Shown here in pieces: positions 44,962-54,164 of a stretch of 64,000 nt of DNA. The translations under genes were made by a program, and so were the position numbers. The stretch's first letter is position 1; each line of letters starts with the position of its first letter. This DNA is from Pseudoalteromonas phenolica (lineage in GTDB: Bacteria > Pseudomonadota > Gammaproteobacteria > Enterobacterales > Alteromonadaceae): assembly GCF_005886345.1 (NCBI RefSeq), contig NZ_PNEC01000064.1:1-64000 (forward strand). The letters run 5' to 3'. The notes beneath the pieces are model-generated. The model saw nothing but the letters and a program-made list of their open reading frames with translations, was not told where the DNA came from and made no database searches.

Positions 44962-45087
44962 TTTCATCTCCTGATGCCTTTGCAAGGTATATATATTTTT
45001 TCTTGAAGCCACTATAGGCTAGCCATGAAAACGAAAACTGTTCTAGATCAATTTTTAATTCAGGTTATTTCAGAAATTTTTGAAACT

Positions 45088-45101
45088 TTGATTTAGATTA
45101 A
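45088..45101 (-). promoter_or_regulatory. FNR-like site upstream of ompW
   Basis: TTGATTTAGATTAA agrees with TTGAT-N4-ATCAA except for one base. It lies about 130 bases before the ompW start. E. coli ompW is FNR-controlled, which supports the reading; the match is short and AT-rich. Confidence 0.3.
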
Positions 45102-45217
45102 ATTTTTGCCCAAAATGAATTTTGAATTAGGTGATTATATCTTTGTATTGACAGTAAAGTGACACACAAATGCAACATATTAACGCTTAAATAATTGACA
45201 ACTTCTGACTAGTTAGT

Positions 45218-46390
45218 TTGAAAATTATGTATAGCACAGCAATTAAAAAGCCAGTCTGTAACAATACGATTAACTTCCTGCAAACATTGATAAAAGCCAA
45301 ATCGATCACGCCTAATGATGCCGGTACACTTGCTTGGTTGACAAAGCAGCTTGTGAAGCTGGGGTTTGAATTTGAAATGGTTAATCATCATGGAGTGAGT
45401 AACCTAATTGCAAAGCGGACTTTCTCTGAAGGGCCATGTATGGCTTTTATTGGTCATGTTGATGTAGTTCCCGCAACTTCTTTAGGTTGGCATGTTGCGC
45501 CTTTTTCTGGAGATATAGTCGATGGTTTCATCTATGGCCGCGGTGCCGCAGATATGAAAGGGGGAATTGCGGCGATGTTATCAGCAACTAAAGAATTAAT
45601 AGAGGATCAGCGCTGTAAGATTGGCTCACTCTACTGGCTAATTACCTCCGACGAAGAAGGTGAGGCTGAATTTGGCTGTAAAGTAATTGCCGAGTATTTA
45701 GAAAAGAAAAATATCGTCTTAGATGCGTGTCTAGTTGGTGAACCTACGGCTGATATATTAGCTGGAGACGCTATTAAGAATGGACGTCGAGGCGCACTTT
45801 CAGGTCGAATTCAGGTCAAAGGTAAAGCAGGTCACGTTGCATATCCTGAAAACAGTATTAATGCGGCACACTTAGCAGGTAAAGTGATTAATTGTCTGAC
45901 CAACATTATTTGGAATAAAGATGAAGCAGGTTCCAAAACGGGGCTTCAGGTAACAGGGGTTCAAGTTAACAACAGCGTCGATAACATCATTCCTGATAAC
46001 TGCGAAGTCACTTTTAATGTAAGGTATAGCCACGGGTATAATAGCCAACAAATTATAAACGCAGTTGAACAAGCACTTGAGCCTGTTCAACAAAACTTAA
46101 GCTGTTATTGGGAGCGACCTTGTGAGCCCTATTATACAGGTCATAAAGATAACCATTGTTTTTTAACTTTGGTTGAAAAGTCTATTTATGAGACGACAGG
46201 TCAATATCCTAAATTAACCACAGCGGGTGGTACATCAGATGGTCGCTTTTTTTCAAACGCACATACCCAAGTTATAGAATGTGGCGTAGCCAACTCTACT
46301 ATTCACCAAGTTAATGAACGAGTGGAAATTGCAGATTTGTTGAAAGTAGAAGAAATCTATCGAGCAATATTAAAAAACTACTTTATATAA
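45218..46390 (+). CDS. M20-family peptidase, DapE/ArgE-like
   Basis: A 390-residue dizinc amidohydrolase of the DapE (succinyl-diaminopimelate desuccinylase) type. The motifs are AFIGHVDVVP (first metal His), GRGAADMKGG (bridging Asp), TSDEEGEAE (catalytic Glu pair), GEPT (Glu), and STIHQVNE (last His). Intact ligands imply activity. The true dapE usually stands elsewhere with lysine genes, and this copy has no such neighbours, so it could be a paralogue with a different N-acyl substrate. A start at the second Met (45227) is equally possible. Confidence 0.82.
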   Translation: MKIMYSTAIKKPVCNNTINFLQTLIKAKSITPNDAGTLAWLTKQLVKLGFEFEMVNHHGVSNLIAKRTFSEGPCMAFIGHVDVVPATSLGWHVAPFSGDIVDGFIYGRGAADMKGGIAAMLSATKELIEDQRCKIGSLYWLITSDEEGEAEFGCKVIAEYLEKKNIVLDACLVGEPTADILAGDAIKNGRRGALSGRIQVKGKAGHVAYPENSINAAHLAGKVINCLTNIIWNKDEAGSKTGLQVTGVQVNNSVDNIIPDNCEVTFNVRYSHGYNSQQIINAVEQALEPVQQNLSCYWERPCEPYYTGHKDNHCFLTLVEKSIYETTGQYPKLTTAGGTSDGRFFSNAHTQVIECGVANSTIHQVNERVEIADLLKVEEIYRAILKNYFI

Positions 46391-46551
46391 TTATATTAGT
46401 TGTATTTGTTTACAACTCTGATGATTTACTACTTTCCCCATTTTGGGAAAGGTAGTATGCTTTTATGACTTCAAATTCATATTGTTGGATGCCTTAAGCT
46501 TAGGCTATCATGCAAGTAAGAATGACAATAAAACCTATAAACACAAAAACA

Positions 46552-47370
46552 ATGAAAAAAATAACCATACTATTGCTATGTTGTTTTTGCTTCTTTTCTT
46601 CATATAGTCAAGCAGATGAACATCTAGAAGATGATGAATTACTATGGCAATTTAGCTTAGGAACATTTTGGGTTGACTCAACGATGGCTCAGCTGGTGGG
46701 GGCGGAATCACATTTTAGTGCACCCGGTCTGCTGATAGATGCGAAGATAGAATACAAAAATTTTTATTTAAATACTCATTCAGGTGACTTTTATGGTGGA
46801 TCTGATTTAGGTTACCAATTGATCATTGAAAATGATTGGGGGGTTGATGTCATTATGGGCAGTTATCAACAACCTTTCAATGAGAATGGCTATTATGATA
46901 GAGACGAAGAAGTACATGAACTTAAAGGAATCAAAGAAAGAGAAGCAGATTTGTCTCTTGGCTTTGCCTATTACTTAAGTCACGGAAAATTTCAAACTGT
47001 TGCCGAACTTGTGTTTGACGCTTTTGGTGAAAGTGATGGTTGGCTTTTTCACTTAGATACCACGAGAAACTTTGAATTAAGAAACTGGGATGTTTGGTTA
47101 AACATAGGTGCAAATTACTATTCTTCTGCTTTTATAGATTATTATTATGGTATTGATGCTGATGAAGCCACAGCTTTCAGACCTGAATATGTTGTAGGCA
47201 ACACCTCTTCTTTTTATGTGCAATTGCAAGCTGATTATCCAATAGCACAAAGTTGGGTATTTAGTGCCGGCGCATCCGGCTTTGCGTATTCATCACATAT
47301 AGTTGAGAGCCCAATTGTTCACTCTCGTGATGCCCGTGTTGTTTTTATGGGAGTGAAATATGTATTTTAG
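46552..47370 (+). CDS. MipA/OmpV family outer-membrane protein
   Basis: A 272-residue protein from the ATG at 46552, with a signal peptide (MKKITILLLCCFCFF...) and the barrel pattern of MipA/OmpV: DSTMAQLVGAESHFSAPG, FYLNTHSGDFYGGSDLGYQ, AYYLSHGKFQ, FIDYYYGIDADEATAF, ending in SPIVHSRDARVVFMGVKYVF with a terminal F. MipA was named for interaction with the murein synthase; OmpV-type members act as porin-like proteins. An upstream in-frame ATG (46510) exists; the chosen start gives a standard signal peptide. The DUF3019 gene overlaps its 3' end by 11 bases, a commonly linked pair. Confidence 0.85.
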   Translation: MKKITILLLCCFCFFSSYSQADEHLEDDELLWQFSLGTFWVDSTMAQLVGAESHFSAPGLLIDAKIEYKNFYLNTHSGDFYGGSDLGYQLIIENDWGVDVIMGSYQQPFNENGYYDRDEEVHELKGIKEREADLSLGFAYYLSHGKFQTVAELVFDAFGESDGWLFHLDTTRNFELRNWDVWLNIGANYYSSAFIDYYYGIDADEATAFRPEYVVGNTSSFYVQLQADYPIAQSWVFSAGASGFAYSSHIVESPIVHSRDARVVFMGVKYVF

Positions 47371-47752
47371 AGCGATCTCACTCTGCTCGTTGCTTATGAC
47401 TTCAGTAAGTTATGCGCAAACGAAAGATGAAGGACCAACTGAGATCCTAAATGCAATGCCGAGTAAATGCGTAGCTCTAAATGAAGGCCGGACCTGTTAT
47501 ACAGACGTTAAGTTTGCTATTACCGCCCCTGATATAGGCGATTATTGTTTACGAGAAAGCAATTCCAAGAAAATACTTCAATGCTGGGCAAACACCAAAG
47601 CCTTTGTGTACACATTAAATTTCGGTTCTACACAAAGTATCAGTTATGAGTTAATTTCAAAACAAAAAAGAGATACGTTGGCGGTGACAACCATAGAAGT
47701 GAATTGGGTCCACAAGATTAAATCGAAAAAGCGACGCTGGAGAATATTTTAA
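47360..47752 (+). CDS. DUF3019 exported protein
   Basis: A 130-residue protein with a signal peptide (YFRAISLCSLLMTSVSYAQ) and the DUF3019 pattern: PSKCVALNEGRTCYTDV, DYCLRES, ILQCWANT and a closing basic tail KIKSKKRRW. The four cysteines suggest disulfide pairs in the periplasm. In related genomes DUF3019 and MipA/OmpV genes often neighbour a two-component system; none follows here. It is translated from an overlapping start at the end of the MipA/OmpV gene. Function unknown. Confidence 0.8.
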   Translation: MYFRAISLCSLLMTSVSYAQTKDEGPTEILNAMPSKCVALNEGRTCYTDVKFAITAPDIGDYCLRESNSKKILQCWANTKAFVYTLNFGSTQSISYELISKQKRDTLAVTTIEVNWVHKIKSKKRRWRIF

Positions 47753-47777
47753 GGGAGACAAAATGTCTCCCTTAAAA
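47747..47777. terminator. Bidirectional terminator
   Basis: The sequence around AAGGGAGACA and TGTCTCCCTT makes a stem of about 10 bp over a short A-rich loop, with T/A tracts on either side. It lies between the convergent DUF3019 and lipoprotein genes. Confidence 0.88.
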
Positions 47778-47781
47778 TTAG

Positions 47782-48288
47782 TTATTTACACTGTTCAATG
47801 AGTTCACGAAGGTGTTGGCCAACATCCTGAGTTTTATTTTGACCTTGTTCGAGTAAGTGGGTAAGTTGCGTTTGTAACTCTGATAGTTCGTATTGGCTGA
47901 GTAAAGTTTTTAAATAATCAACCGTTTCAGCACCGTGCTGAAGTAATTTACCAATTGTTTCTAAACTCAACTCTTGCTCAGTAAGTGAGTTGATAGTTTC
48001 TACTAACCCCGCTAGATCAGCACTATCCTGAAGAGCCCCTTCAACCTCAATTAAAGCACCCATAGGGTCTGAATCTAGGTTTTTGGCAACGCAAGCTGCA
48101 ACAGAGCCATTTTCAGCTGAGGTTGCTACAGCTTGAAGTCCTTGCTCTCTGATAGCGTCAATCGCAGCCTTTAATTCTTGATTCTCAGATAAATATTGTT
48201 GTTCAATTTGCGCTTTTGAACTTTCAAATACGTCACATCCAAATAACGAGACTGTCAGTAGGGCTGCTAAAGTAAGTGTCTTTTTCAT
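47782..48288 (-). CDS. Small lipoprotein of unknown function
   Basis: A 168-residue lipoprotein. The signal peptide ends in LFGC (Cys18, lipobox). The mature part is largely alpha-helical and acidic (KAQIEQQYLSENQELKAAID, LETIGKLLQHGAETVDYL, LRELIEQCK) with a cysteine pair. No family is recognised. It stands 31 bases after the globin-like gene on the same strand and may be co-transcribed with it. Confidence 0.75.
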   Translation of the reverse strand: MKKTLTLAALLTVSLFGCDVFESSKAQIEQQYLSENQELKAAIDAIREQGLQAVATSAENGSVAACVAKNLDSDPMGALIEVEGALQDSADLAGLVETINSLTEQELSLETIGKLLQHGAETVDYLKTLLSQYELSELQTQLTHLLEQGQNKTQDVGQHLRELIEQCK

Positions 48289-48319
48289 TCATGTTCCTAA
48301 TAAACCTATTTTCTATAGT

Positions 48320-48799
48320 TTACGGATCTCGGCGTAATTTTCCATTGAAAGACTTAGACTCTTGAAACCTATTTCTGTATTGCTGCATAGAAATAACGTT
48401 GCTATAACCATGTACTCTTGCTAAAACCATATTAGTAAAGACGTGAAGAATATTTTGCCATGCCTTTCTTACAGCGAGAGTAAACTTGGATTTCAGCGTT
48501 GTACTTAATGCCATTAAAAATACATCTCGAAAAATAAAAACTTGATGCTTGTCTGGAAACAGCTCATTAAGGTAGAGAGAGTTGTGCTCTATAAAAAGCC
48601 AAATACTCTGCTGAGATGTGAGATGTTCATTAAGTGACAATATATGCATTCTATGATTAAAGTGGACAGAGCAAGGTGTGAAGGTTGTCAACTTTTCATT
48701 TATTAATAAATTGAAGTAAGTATAAAAATGCTCAAAGTTATTACAAATATCTCTACTTGAGCTGGTTAACAACTGAAATTGATAGGGTGATAGACTCAT
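48320..48799 (-). CDS. Divergent globin-like protein
   Basis: A 159-residue protein from the ATG at 48799. The N-terminus MSLSPYQFQLLTSSS resembles the start of bacterial globins, and FRDVFLMALSTTLKSKFTLAVRKAWQNIL followed by FTNMVLARV matches, in arrangement, the globin H/G helices and final helix (FRD-F..AL....F....R.AW...). FIEHNSL may hold the proximal histidine, but spacing to the next conserved part is a few residues longer than usual. The heme-binding reading is therefore tentative. GAGG lies upstream of the chosen start; the longer frame at 48892 adds a basic, non-family segment. Its tail beyond the globin part (about 130-159) is basic. Confidence 0.5.
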   Translation of the reverse strand: MSLSPYQFQLLTSSSRDICNNFEHFYTYFNLLINEKLTTFTPCSVHFNHRMHILSLNEHLTSQQSIWLFIEHNSLYLNELFPDKHQVFIFRDVFLMALSTTLKSKFTLAVRKAWQNILHVFTNMVLARVHGYSNVISMQQYRNRFQESKSFNGKLRRDP

Positions 48800-48990
48800 A
48801 GTGAGTGCCTCATAAATAAGTAGGCACATCCATTTGCATTCGTAAAACCGGCACCTTATTAAGGTGATTTGAGCAGTAATTTGCTGTTTCATTATGAGTA
48901 TAGATGGCTTTTAGGGTTTTGAATTAATATTTATTGAAAAGTGGTTCTACAGAGTGAGAATACTTACTAAAGTATTTATTTGCTTTATGG

Positions 48991-49019
48991 TTGCTTATTT
49001 ATGGAACACTCCCTATAAT
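48991..49019 (+). promoter_or_regulatory. Promoter of the tRNA-fMet/rimP-nusA operon
   Basis: TTGCTT (48991-48996) and TATAAT (49014-49019) are separated by 17 bases, an ideal spacing. The start site would lie near 49026, 30 bases before the tRNA. Confidence 0.8.
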
Positions 49020-49055
49020 ACAGCCTGTTTTTGCAGTAGTAGTGCTGCACGTTGG

Positions 49056-49132
<77 letters not shown>

Positions 49133-49171
49133 ATTTTAGAAAATAATTTTTATGTTTTCTTACTCTGGTAG

Positions 49172-49197
49172 CGCGCATTCATTGTAATGCGCGTTTT
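49172..49197 (+). terminator. Terminator after tRNA-fMet
   Basis: CGCGCATT (49172-49179) and AATGCGCG (49186-49193) form a perfect 8-bp stem with a CATTGT loop, followed by TTTT. It should release part of the transcripts after the tRNA. Confidence 0.8.
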
Positions 49198-49228
49198 GCG
49201 TTTATAGCGTTCTTATTTAGCGCTGGCG

Positions 49229-49354
49229 TGACCAAGCTTGGCCCTAGGCCACACAGTTTTGTATTTAGTGTGACGCCCCGCTTGGTCCGGGGCGTTGTTG
49301 TATCTAAAGCTTGCTAAAGATACATGATTACTCTGGGCATTTTGCCCTTTTTTT
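49229..49354 (+). promoter_or_regulatory. Structured leader with attenuator before rimP
   Basis: CGCCCCG (49274-49280) and CGGGGCG (49288-49294) form a hairpin. Its loop contains GCTTGGTC (49280-49287) which is complementary to GACCAAGC at 49230-49237, so an alternative long-range pairing is possible. Further on GGGCA (49335-49339) and TGCCC (49343-49347) followed by seven Ts make an intrinsic terminator 20 bases before the rimP start. Together these look like an attenuator controlling the operon; the effector is unknown. Confidence 0.6.
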
Positions 49355-49373
49355 GTTTGTATGGAGGATATTT

Positions 49374-49829
49374 GTGTCAAAAATCGAGCTAGAATTAACA
49401 GCTATGCTAGAGCCTGCTGTTGAAGCATTGGGATTCGAATTATTGGGTCTAGAGTTTGTGCAAGCCGGTAGACACTCAACTCTACGTGTTTACATCGATC
49501 ATGAGAATGGCATCACGGTTGATAACTGTGCTGATGTGAGTCGCCAAGTGAGCGCGATTTTAGATGTTGAAGATCCGATTACAAATGAATACGACCTTGA
49601 AGTATCTTCACCGGGTGTTGATAGACCTCTTTTCAAAGCAGCTCATTACGAGCAAGCGCAGGGTGAAGAATTAAGAGTTCGTACTAAGCTTCCTCAAGAT
49701 GGAAGAAGAAATTTTAAAGGTGATTTAGTTGCTGTTTCAGGTGACATGATCACACTCCAAATCGATGGGCAGGATCATATGATCATGCTTAGCAATATTG
49801 AACGTGCCAATATCATCGCAAAATTTTAA
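49374..49829 (+). CDS. rimP: Ribosome maturation factor RimP
   Basis: A 151-residue RimP, which assists 30S subunit maturation. The motif EPAVEALGFELLGLEF opens the N-terminal domain, followed by RVYIDHENGITVDNCADVSRQVSAILD and the SPGVDRPL signature. The start is a GTG at 49374, with GGAGG nine bases upstream; the longer frame from 49311 crosses the terminator-like leader and is rejected. It is the first protein gene after tRNA-fMet and is followed by nusA after 38 bases. Confidence 0.95.
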   Translation: MSKIELELTAMLEPAVEALGFELLGLEFVQAGRHSTLRVYIDHENGITVDNCADVSRQVSAILDVEDPITNEYDLEVSSPGVDRPLFKAAHYEQAQGEELRVRTKLPQDGRRNFKGDLVAVSGDMITLQIDGQDHMIMLSNIERANIIAKF

Positions 49830-49867
49830 TAATTAGAGCGAAGGACAAGGGCAAGCGAGGCATTATT

Positions 49868-51370
49868 ATGGCAAAAGAAATACTTTTAGTAGCAGAAGCC
49901 GTTTCAAATGAAAAAGCGGTTCCTAGAGAAAAAATCTTTGAAGCGTTAGAATTTGCTTTAGCAACGGCAACAAAGAAAAAGCATGAAGGCGAAATTGAAG
50001 TACGTGTTTCAATTGACCGCAAAACGGGTGAATACGATACTTTCCGTCGTTGGATGGTTGTTAACCCGCAAGAAGATGGCTCATTAGAAAACCCATTTTC
50101 TGAAATCACTTTAGAAGCAGCGCGTTTTGATGACGACAGCATTGAACTGGGTGATTTTGTTGAAGAGCAAATTGAGTCAATTAAATTTGACCGTATTACT
50201 ACGCAAATGGCGAAGCAAGTAATCGTACAAAAAGTACGTGAAGCAGAGCGTGCACTGGTAGTTGAAGCCTACAAAGATCAGCAGGGTGAATTAGTTACCG
50301 GTGTAGTTAAAAAAGCAACGCGTGATGCGATCGTGATTGATCTTGGTAACAATGCAGAAGCTGTGATTTACCGTGAAGATATGTTACCACGCGAAAGCTT
50401 CCGCCCGGGTGACCGTGTTCGTGGCTTATTATACGAAGTTAAACCTGAAGCACGTGGCGCGCAGTTATTTGTAACGCGTTCCAAGCCTGAAATGCTGATG
50501 GAACTATTCCGTATCGAAGTGCCTGAAATTGGCGAAGAAATGATTGAACTTCGTGGCGCAGCTCGTGATCCTGGTTCACGTGCTAAAATTGCAGTTAAGT
50601 CAAACGATAAACGTATTGACCCTGTGGGTGCATGTGTTGGTATGCGCGGTGCACGTGTACAAGCTGTTTCAACAGAGCTCGGTGGCGAGCGTGTTGATAT
50701 CGTGCTTTACGATGACAATCCTGCTCAGTTTGTTATCAATGCTATGGCACCAGCAGAAGTTGCATCAATTGTAATGGATGAAGATTCGCGTTCAATGGAT
50801 ATCGCTGTAGAAGCTGACAACCTTGCGCAAGCAATTGGTCGTAACGGTCAAAACATTCGCCTAGCTAGTCAGTTAACTGGCTGGGAACTAAATGTGATGA
50901 CAGTCGAAGATATGGAAGCGAAGAACGCGGCTGAATCTGATAAACTGATAAACTTATTCACTGAAAACCTAGATATCGATGACGACTTTGCCTCTTTACT
51001 TATCAACGAAGGTTTCTCTTCACTTGAAGAAGTTGCTTACGTGCCTGCGGCTGAGTTCTTAGAAATCGATGGTCTTGATGAAGATACAGTTGAAGAGCTA
51101 CGCAATCGTGCAAAAGATGCACTAACAACAAGTGCTCTGAAAACTGAAGAAAGTCTTGAGGGCGCAGAGCCTGCGGAAGATTTACTTGCTCTAGAAGGGT
51201 TGGAGCGTCACCTTGCATTTGTAATGGCAAGTAAAGGCGTTGTAACACTTGAAGATTTAGCAGAGCAAGGTATTGACGAATTAGTAGAGATTACTGAACT
51301 TTCAGAAGAAAAAGCGGGTGAGCTTATCATGGCTGCACGTAATATCTGTTGGTTTGGTGAAGACGCATAA
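49868..51370 (+). CDS. nusA: Transcription termination/antitermination factor NusA
   Basis: A 500-residue NusA of full gammaproteobacterial size. The RNA-polymerase-binding N-terminal domain (1-125) is followed by an S1 domain (about 135-200), two KH domains (about 200-345; DPVGACVGMRGARVQAV, AIGRNGQNIRLASQLTGW), and two C-terminal acidic repeats (about 365-500) typical of proteobacterial NusA. It binds RNA polymerase and nascent RNA, controlling pausing and termination. Its start has a weak purine-rich ribosome-binding site (AAGCGAGG). Confidence 0.98.
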   Translation: MAKEILLVAEAVSNEKAVPREKIFEALEFALATATKKKHEGEIEVRVSIDRKTGEYDTFRRWMVVNPQEDGSLENPFSEITLEAARFDDDSIELGDFVEEQIESIKFDRITTQMAKQVIVQKVREAERALVVEAYKDQQGELVTGVVKKATRDAIVIDLGNNAEAVIYREDMLPRESFRPGDRVRGLLYEVKPEARGAQLFVTRSKPEMLMELFRIEVPEIGEEMIELRGAARDPGSRAKIAVKSNDKRIDPVGACVGMRGARVQAVSTELGGERVDIVLYDDNPAQFVINAMAPAEVASIVMDEDSRSMDIAVEADNLAQAIGRNGQNIRLASQLTGWELNVMTVEDMEAKNAAESDKLINLFTENLDIDDDFASLLINEGFSSLEEVAYVPAAEFLEIDGLDEDTVEELRNRAKDALTTSALKTEESLEGAEPAEDLLALEGLERHLAFVMASKGVVTLEDLAEQGIDELVEITELSEEKAGELIMAARNICWFGEDA

Positions 51371-51397
51371 AATTTATTAACGGAGGTAACACACACT

Positions 51398-54049
51398 ATG
51401 GCAGAAGTAAGTATTGAAAAACTGGCCGAAACTATTGATACATCTGTTGATAAACTGTTGCAGCAATTAAGTGATGCTGGGATCAGCAAAAGCAATGGTG
51501 ATATGGTCACTGAAGCTGAAAAAGCACAATTACTTGATCATTTGAGCAAGCAGCACGGTGGTAAAGGTGCTGAAGGCCCAGAGCGTATGACATTACAGCG
51601 TAAAAGCAAAAGCACTTTAAGCGTGAAAGGTTCGACAGGTAAAGAGAAATCTGTACAAGTTGAAGTTCGTAAAAAGCGCACATATGTCAAGAAGAGCGCC
51701 GTTGAACAGCAAAAAGAGCAAGAGCGTTTAGCGCAAGAGGAAGCTGCTCGTAAAGAAGCTGAGTTGAAAGCTCAGCAAGAAGCTGAACAAAAGGCGAAAG
51801 AAGAAGCAGAGCGTAAAGCAAAAGAGGAAGCTGAGCGCAAAGCTAAAGAAGAGGCAAAGCGTAAAGCTGATGCTGAGCGTAAAGCCAAAGAACAGCAGAG
51901 CAAGCAAGTGGATACAGTACAGCAAGAGAAAGATCGTCTAGAGGCTGAAAGATTGCAGAAAGAAGCAGAAGAAGCAGCTTTGAAAAAAGCTGAAGAAGAA
52001 GCAAAACGTCAAGCTGAAGAAGCTCGTCGTCTAGCGGAAGAAAACGAAGCGCGCTGGAAAAAGGAAGAAGAAGAGCGCAAGAAGCGTGAAGAAACAGCAG
52101 ATCACCACATGACTACATCAACATATGCTCGAGAAGCAGAAGATGAGTCAGATGCGCGTGAAGAAAAGAGTGCACGTCGCAAGAAGAAGAAGAAAGGTCC
52201 AGCAAAAGCTGAAGCACCAGCAAGAGGTCGTAAAGGTAAGCTGAAGGCACCTACTTCTTTACAACATGGTTTCCAAAAGCCAGTTGCAGACGTAAAACAA
52301 GAAGTTCGCATCAGTGAAACAATTACAGTTGCAGAGCTTGCATCTCGCATGGCGGTTAAAGGCGTTGAAGTCGTTAAAACCATGATGAAGATGGGTGAAA
52401 TGGTTACTATTAACCAAGTACTTGACCAAGAAACAGCACAAGTTGTTGCTGAAGAAATGGGTCACCAGGTTATTCTTGTTAAAGAGAACGAGCTAGAAGA
52501 AAAAGTATTAAATGACCGTTGTGAAGGTTCAGCTGAGCTGAAATCTCGTGCACCAGTTGTAACTGTTATGGGTCACGTTGACCACGGTAAAACGTCAACA
52601 CTTGATTATATTCGTTCTAAGAACGTGGTATCAGGTGAAGCGGGTGGTATTACTCAGCACATCGGTGCTTACCACGTTGAAACTGAAAACGGCATGGTTA
52701 CTTTCTTAGATACTCCAGGTCACGCAGCGTTTACTTCAATGCGTGCTCGTGGTGCGAAAGCAACTGATATCGTAATCCTAGTTGTTGCTGCAGATGATGG
52801 TGTAATGCCTCAAACAATCGAAGCGGTACAGCACGCGAAAGCGGCTGAAGTACCACTTATTGTTGCTGTAAACAAAATTGATAAAGAAACAGCTGATCCA
52901 GATCGTGTTAAGAATGAACTTTCTCAGCACGATGTAATTCCTGAAGATTGGGGCGGTGACGTGCAGTTCGTTCACATCTCAGCGAAAACAGGTCAAGGTG
53001 TTGATGAGCTACTTGAAGCGGTTCTAATGCAGGCTGAAATTCTTGAACTAACAGCTGTTCATGATGGTATGGCGTCAGGTGTTGTCATTGAATCTCGCCT
53101 AGATAAAGGTCGTGGTCCTGTTGCTTCTGTACTGGTTCAGTCAGGTACGCTTAAGCAAGGTGATATCGTACTTTGTGGTCTTGAATACGGCCGAGTTCGT
53201 GCAATGAAAGACGAAGATGGTAAAGACATCAAGCAAGCAGGTCCTTCAATTCCAGTAGAGATCTTAGGTCTTTCTGGTGTGCCAGCTGCAGGTGATGAAG
53301 CAACTGTAGTTAAAGACGAACGTAAAGCGCGTGAAGTAGCACTTTATCGTCAAGGTAAGTTCCGTGATGTTAAACTTGCCCGTCAGCAGAAAGCGAAGCT
53401 TGAGAATATGTTCTCTAACATGACTGAAGGCGATGTGTCTGAAGTTAATGTGGTACTGAAAGCGGACGTTCAAGGTTCAGTTGAAGCGATTTCTGATGCA
53501 CTAGTGAAACTATCAACAGATGAAGTTAAAGTGAAGATTGTTGGTACTGGTGTTGGTGGTATCACTGAAACTGATGCAACACTTGCTGCAGCATCTAACG
53601 CGATTGTTGTAGGCTTCAACGTACGTGCTGATGCTTCTGCTCGTAAAGTGATTGAAGCTGAAAGCCTAGACTTACGTTATTACAGTGTAATCTACCACTT
53701 AATCGACGAAGTTAAACAAGCAATGTCTGGTATGCTTGCACCTGAATTCAAGCAAGAAATCATTGGTCTTGCTGAAGTTCGTGATGTGTTTAAGTCACCG
53801 AAGATTGGCGCAATTGCCGGTTGTATGGTTACTGAAGGTGTGGTTAAACGTAACAATCCAATCCGCGTACTTCGTGATAACGTTGTTATCTATGAAGGTG
53901 AGCTTGAATCACTACGTCGCTTCAAAGATGACGTAAATGAAGTTCGTAACGGTATGGAATGTGGTATCGGTGTTAAGAATTACAACGATGTACGTGTAGG
54001 CGACCAAATCGAAGTATTCGAGGTTGTAGAGATCCAGCGTAGCCTTTAA
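51398..54049 (+). CDS. infB: Translation initiation factor IF-2
   Basis: An 883-residue IF-2 with a long N-terminal part: IF2_N-type motif (1-50), then a highly charged Ala/Glu/Lys coiled region (about 100-270) with KAKEEAERKAKEEA-type repeats. The GTPase domain (about 385-555) has GHVDHGKTS, DTPGHAAF and NKID, and is followed by domain II and the C-terminal fMet-tRNA-binding domain. It brings initiator tRNA to the 30S subunit, and its gene shares an operon with the initiator tRNA. The ATG follows GGAGG. Confidence 0.98.
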   Translation: MAEVSIEKLAETIDTSVDKLLQQLSDAGISKSNGDMVTEAEKAQLLDHLSKQHGGKGAEGPERMTLQRKSKSTLSVKGSTGKEKSVQVEVRKKRTYVKKSAVEQQKEQERLAQEEAARKEAELKAQQEAEQKAKEEAERKAKEEAERKAKEEAKRKADAERKAKEQQSKQVDTVQQEKDRLEAERLQKEAEEAALKKAEEEAKRQAEEARRLAEENEARWKKEEEERKKREETADHHMTTSTYAREAEDESDAREEKSARRKKKKKGPAKAEAPARGRKGKLKAPTSLQHGFQKPVADVKQEVRISETITVAELASRMAVKGVEVVKTMMKMGEMVTINQVLDQETAQVVAEEMGHQVILVKENELEEKVLNDRCEGSAELKSRAPVVTVMGHVDHGKTSTLDYIRSKNVVSGEAGGITQHIGAYHVETENGMVTFLDTPGHAAFTSMRARGAKATDIVILVVAADDGVMPQTIEAVQHAKAAEVPLIVAVNKIDKETADPDRVKNELSQHDVIPEDWGGDVQFVHISAKTGQGVDELLEAVLMQAEILELTAVHDGMASGVVIESRLDKGRGPVASVLVQSGTLKQGDIVLCGLEYGRVRAMKDEDGKDIKQAGPSIPVEILGLSGVPAAGDEATVVKDERKAREVALYRQGKFRDVKLARQQKAKLENMFSNMTEGDVSEVNVVLKADVQGSVEAISDALVKLSTDEVKVKIVGTGVGGITETDATLAAASNAIVVGFNVRADASARKVIEAESLDLRYYSVIYHLIDEVKQAMSGMLAPEFKQEIIGLAEVRDVFKSPKIGAIAGCMVTEGVVKRNNPIRVLRDNVVIYEGELESLRRFKDDVNEVRNGMECGIGVKNYNDVRVGDQIEVFEVVEIQRSL

Positions 54050-54073
54050 TCAACTGCTATACTGAATTATAAA

Positions 54074-54099
54074 AATGGGGGCATTTATATGCCCCCATT
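54074..54099. terminator. Strong hairpin between infB and rbfA
   Basis: AATGGGGGCAT and ATGCCCCCATT form an 11-bp perfect stem with a 4-base loop. It lacks a good T-tract, so it may be a partial terminator or an RNA-processing/stability element. A second, weaker stem (AAACCATT/AATGGTTT, 54121-54147) follows it. Confidence 0.55.
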
Positions 54100-54164
54100 C
54101 GTCTATTAGAGATATGAATAAAACCATTAGTAAAATCAATGGTTTAAATTACAAGTAGGTGATA

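Noticed and set aside
49311..49373. N-terminal extension of rimP
   Set aside because: It covers the attenuator terminator and its T-tract; the GTG at 49374 has a proper ribosome-binding site and yields the normal protein length.
51700..52100. Repetitive Lys/Glu/Ala-coding stretch in infB, considered as a tandem-repeat element
   Set aside because: It is the ordinary charged coiled region of gammaproteobacterial IF-2.
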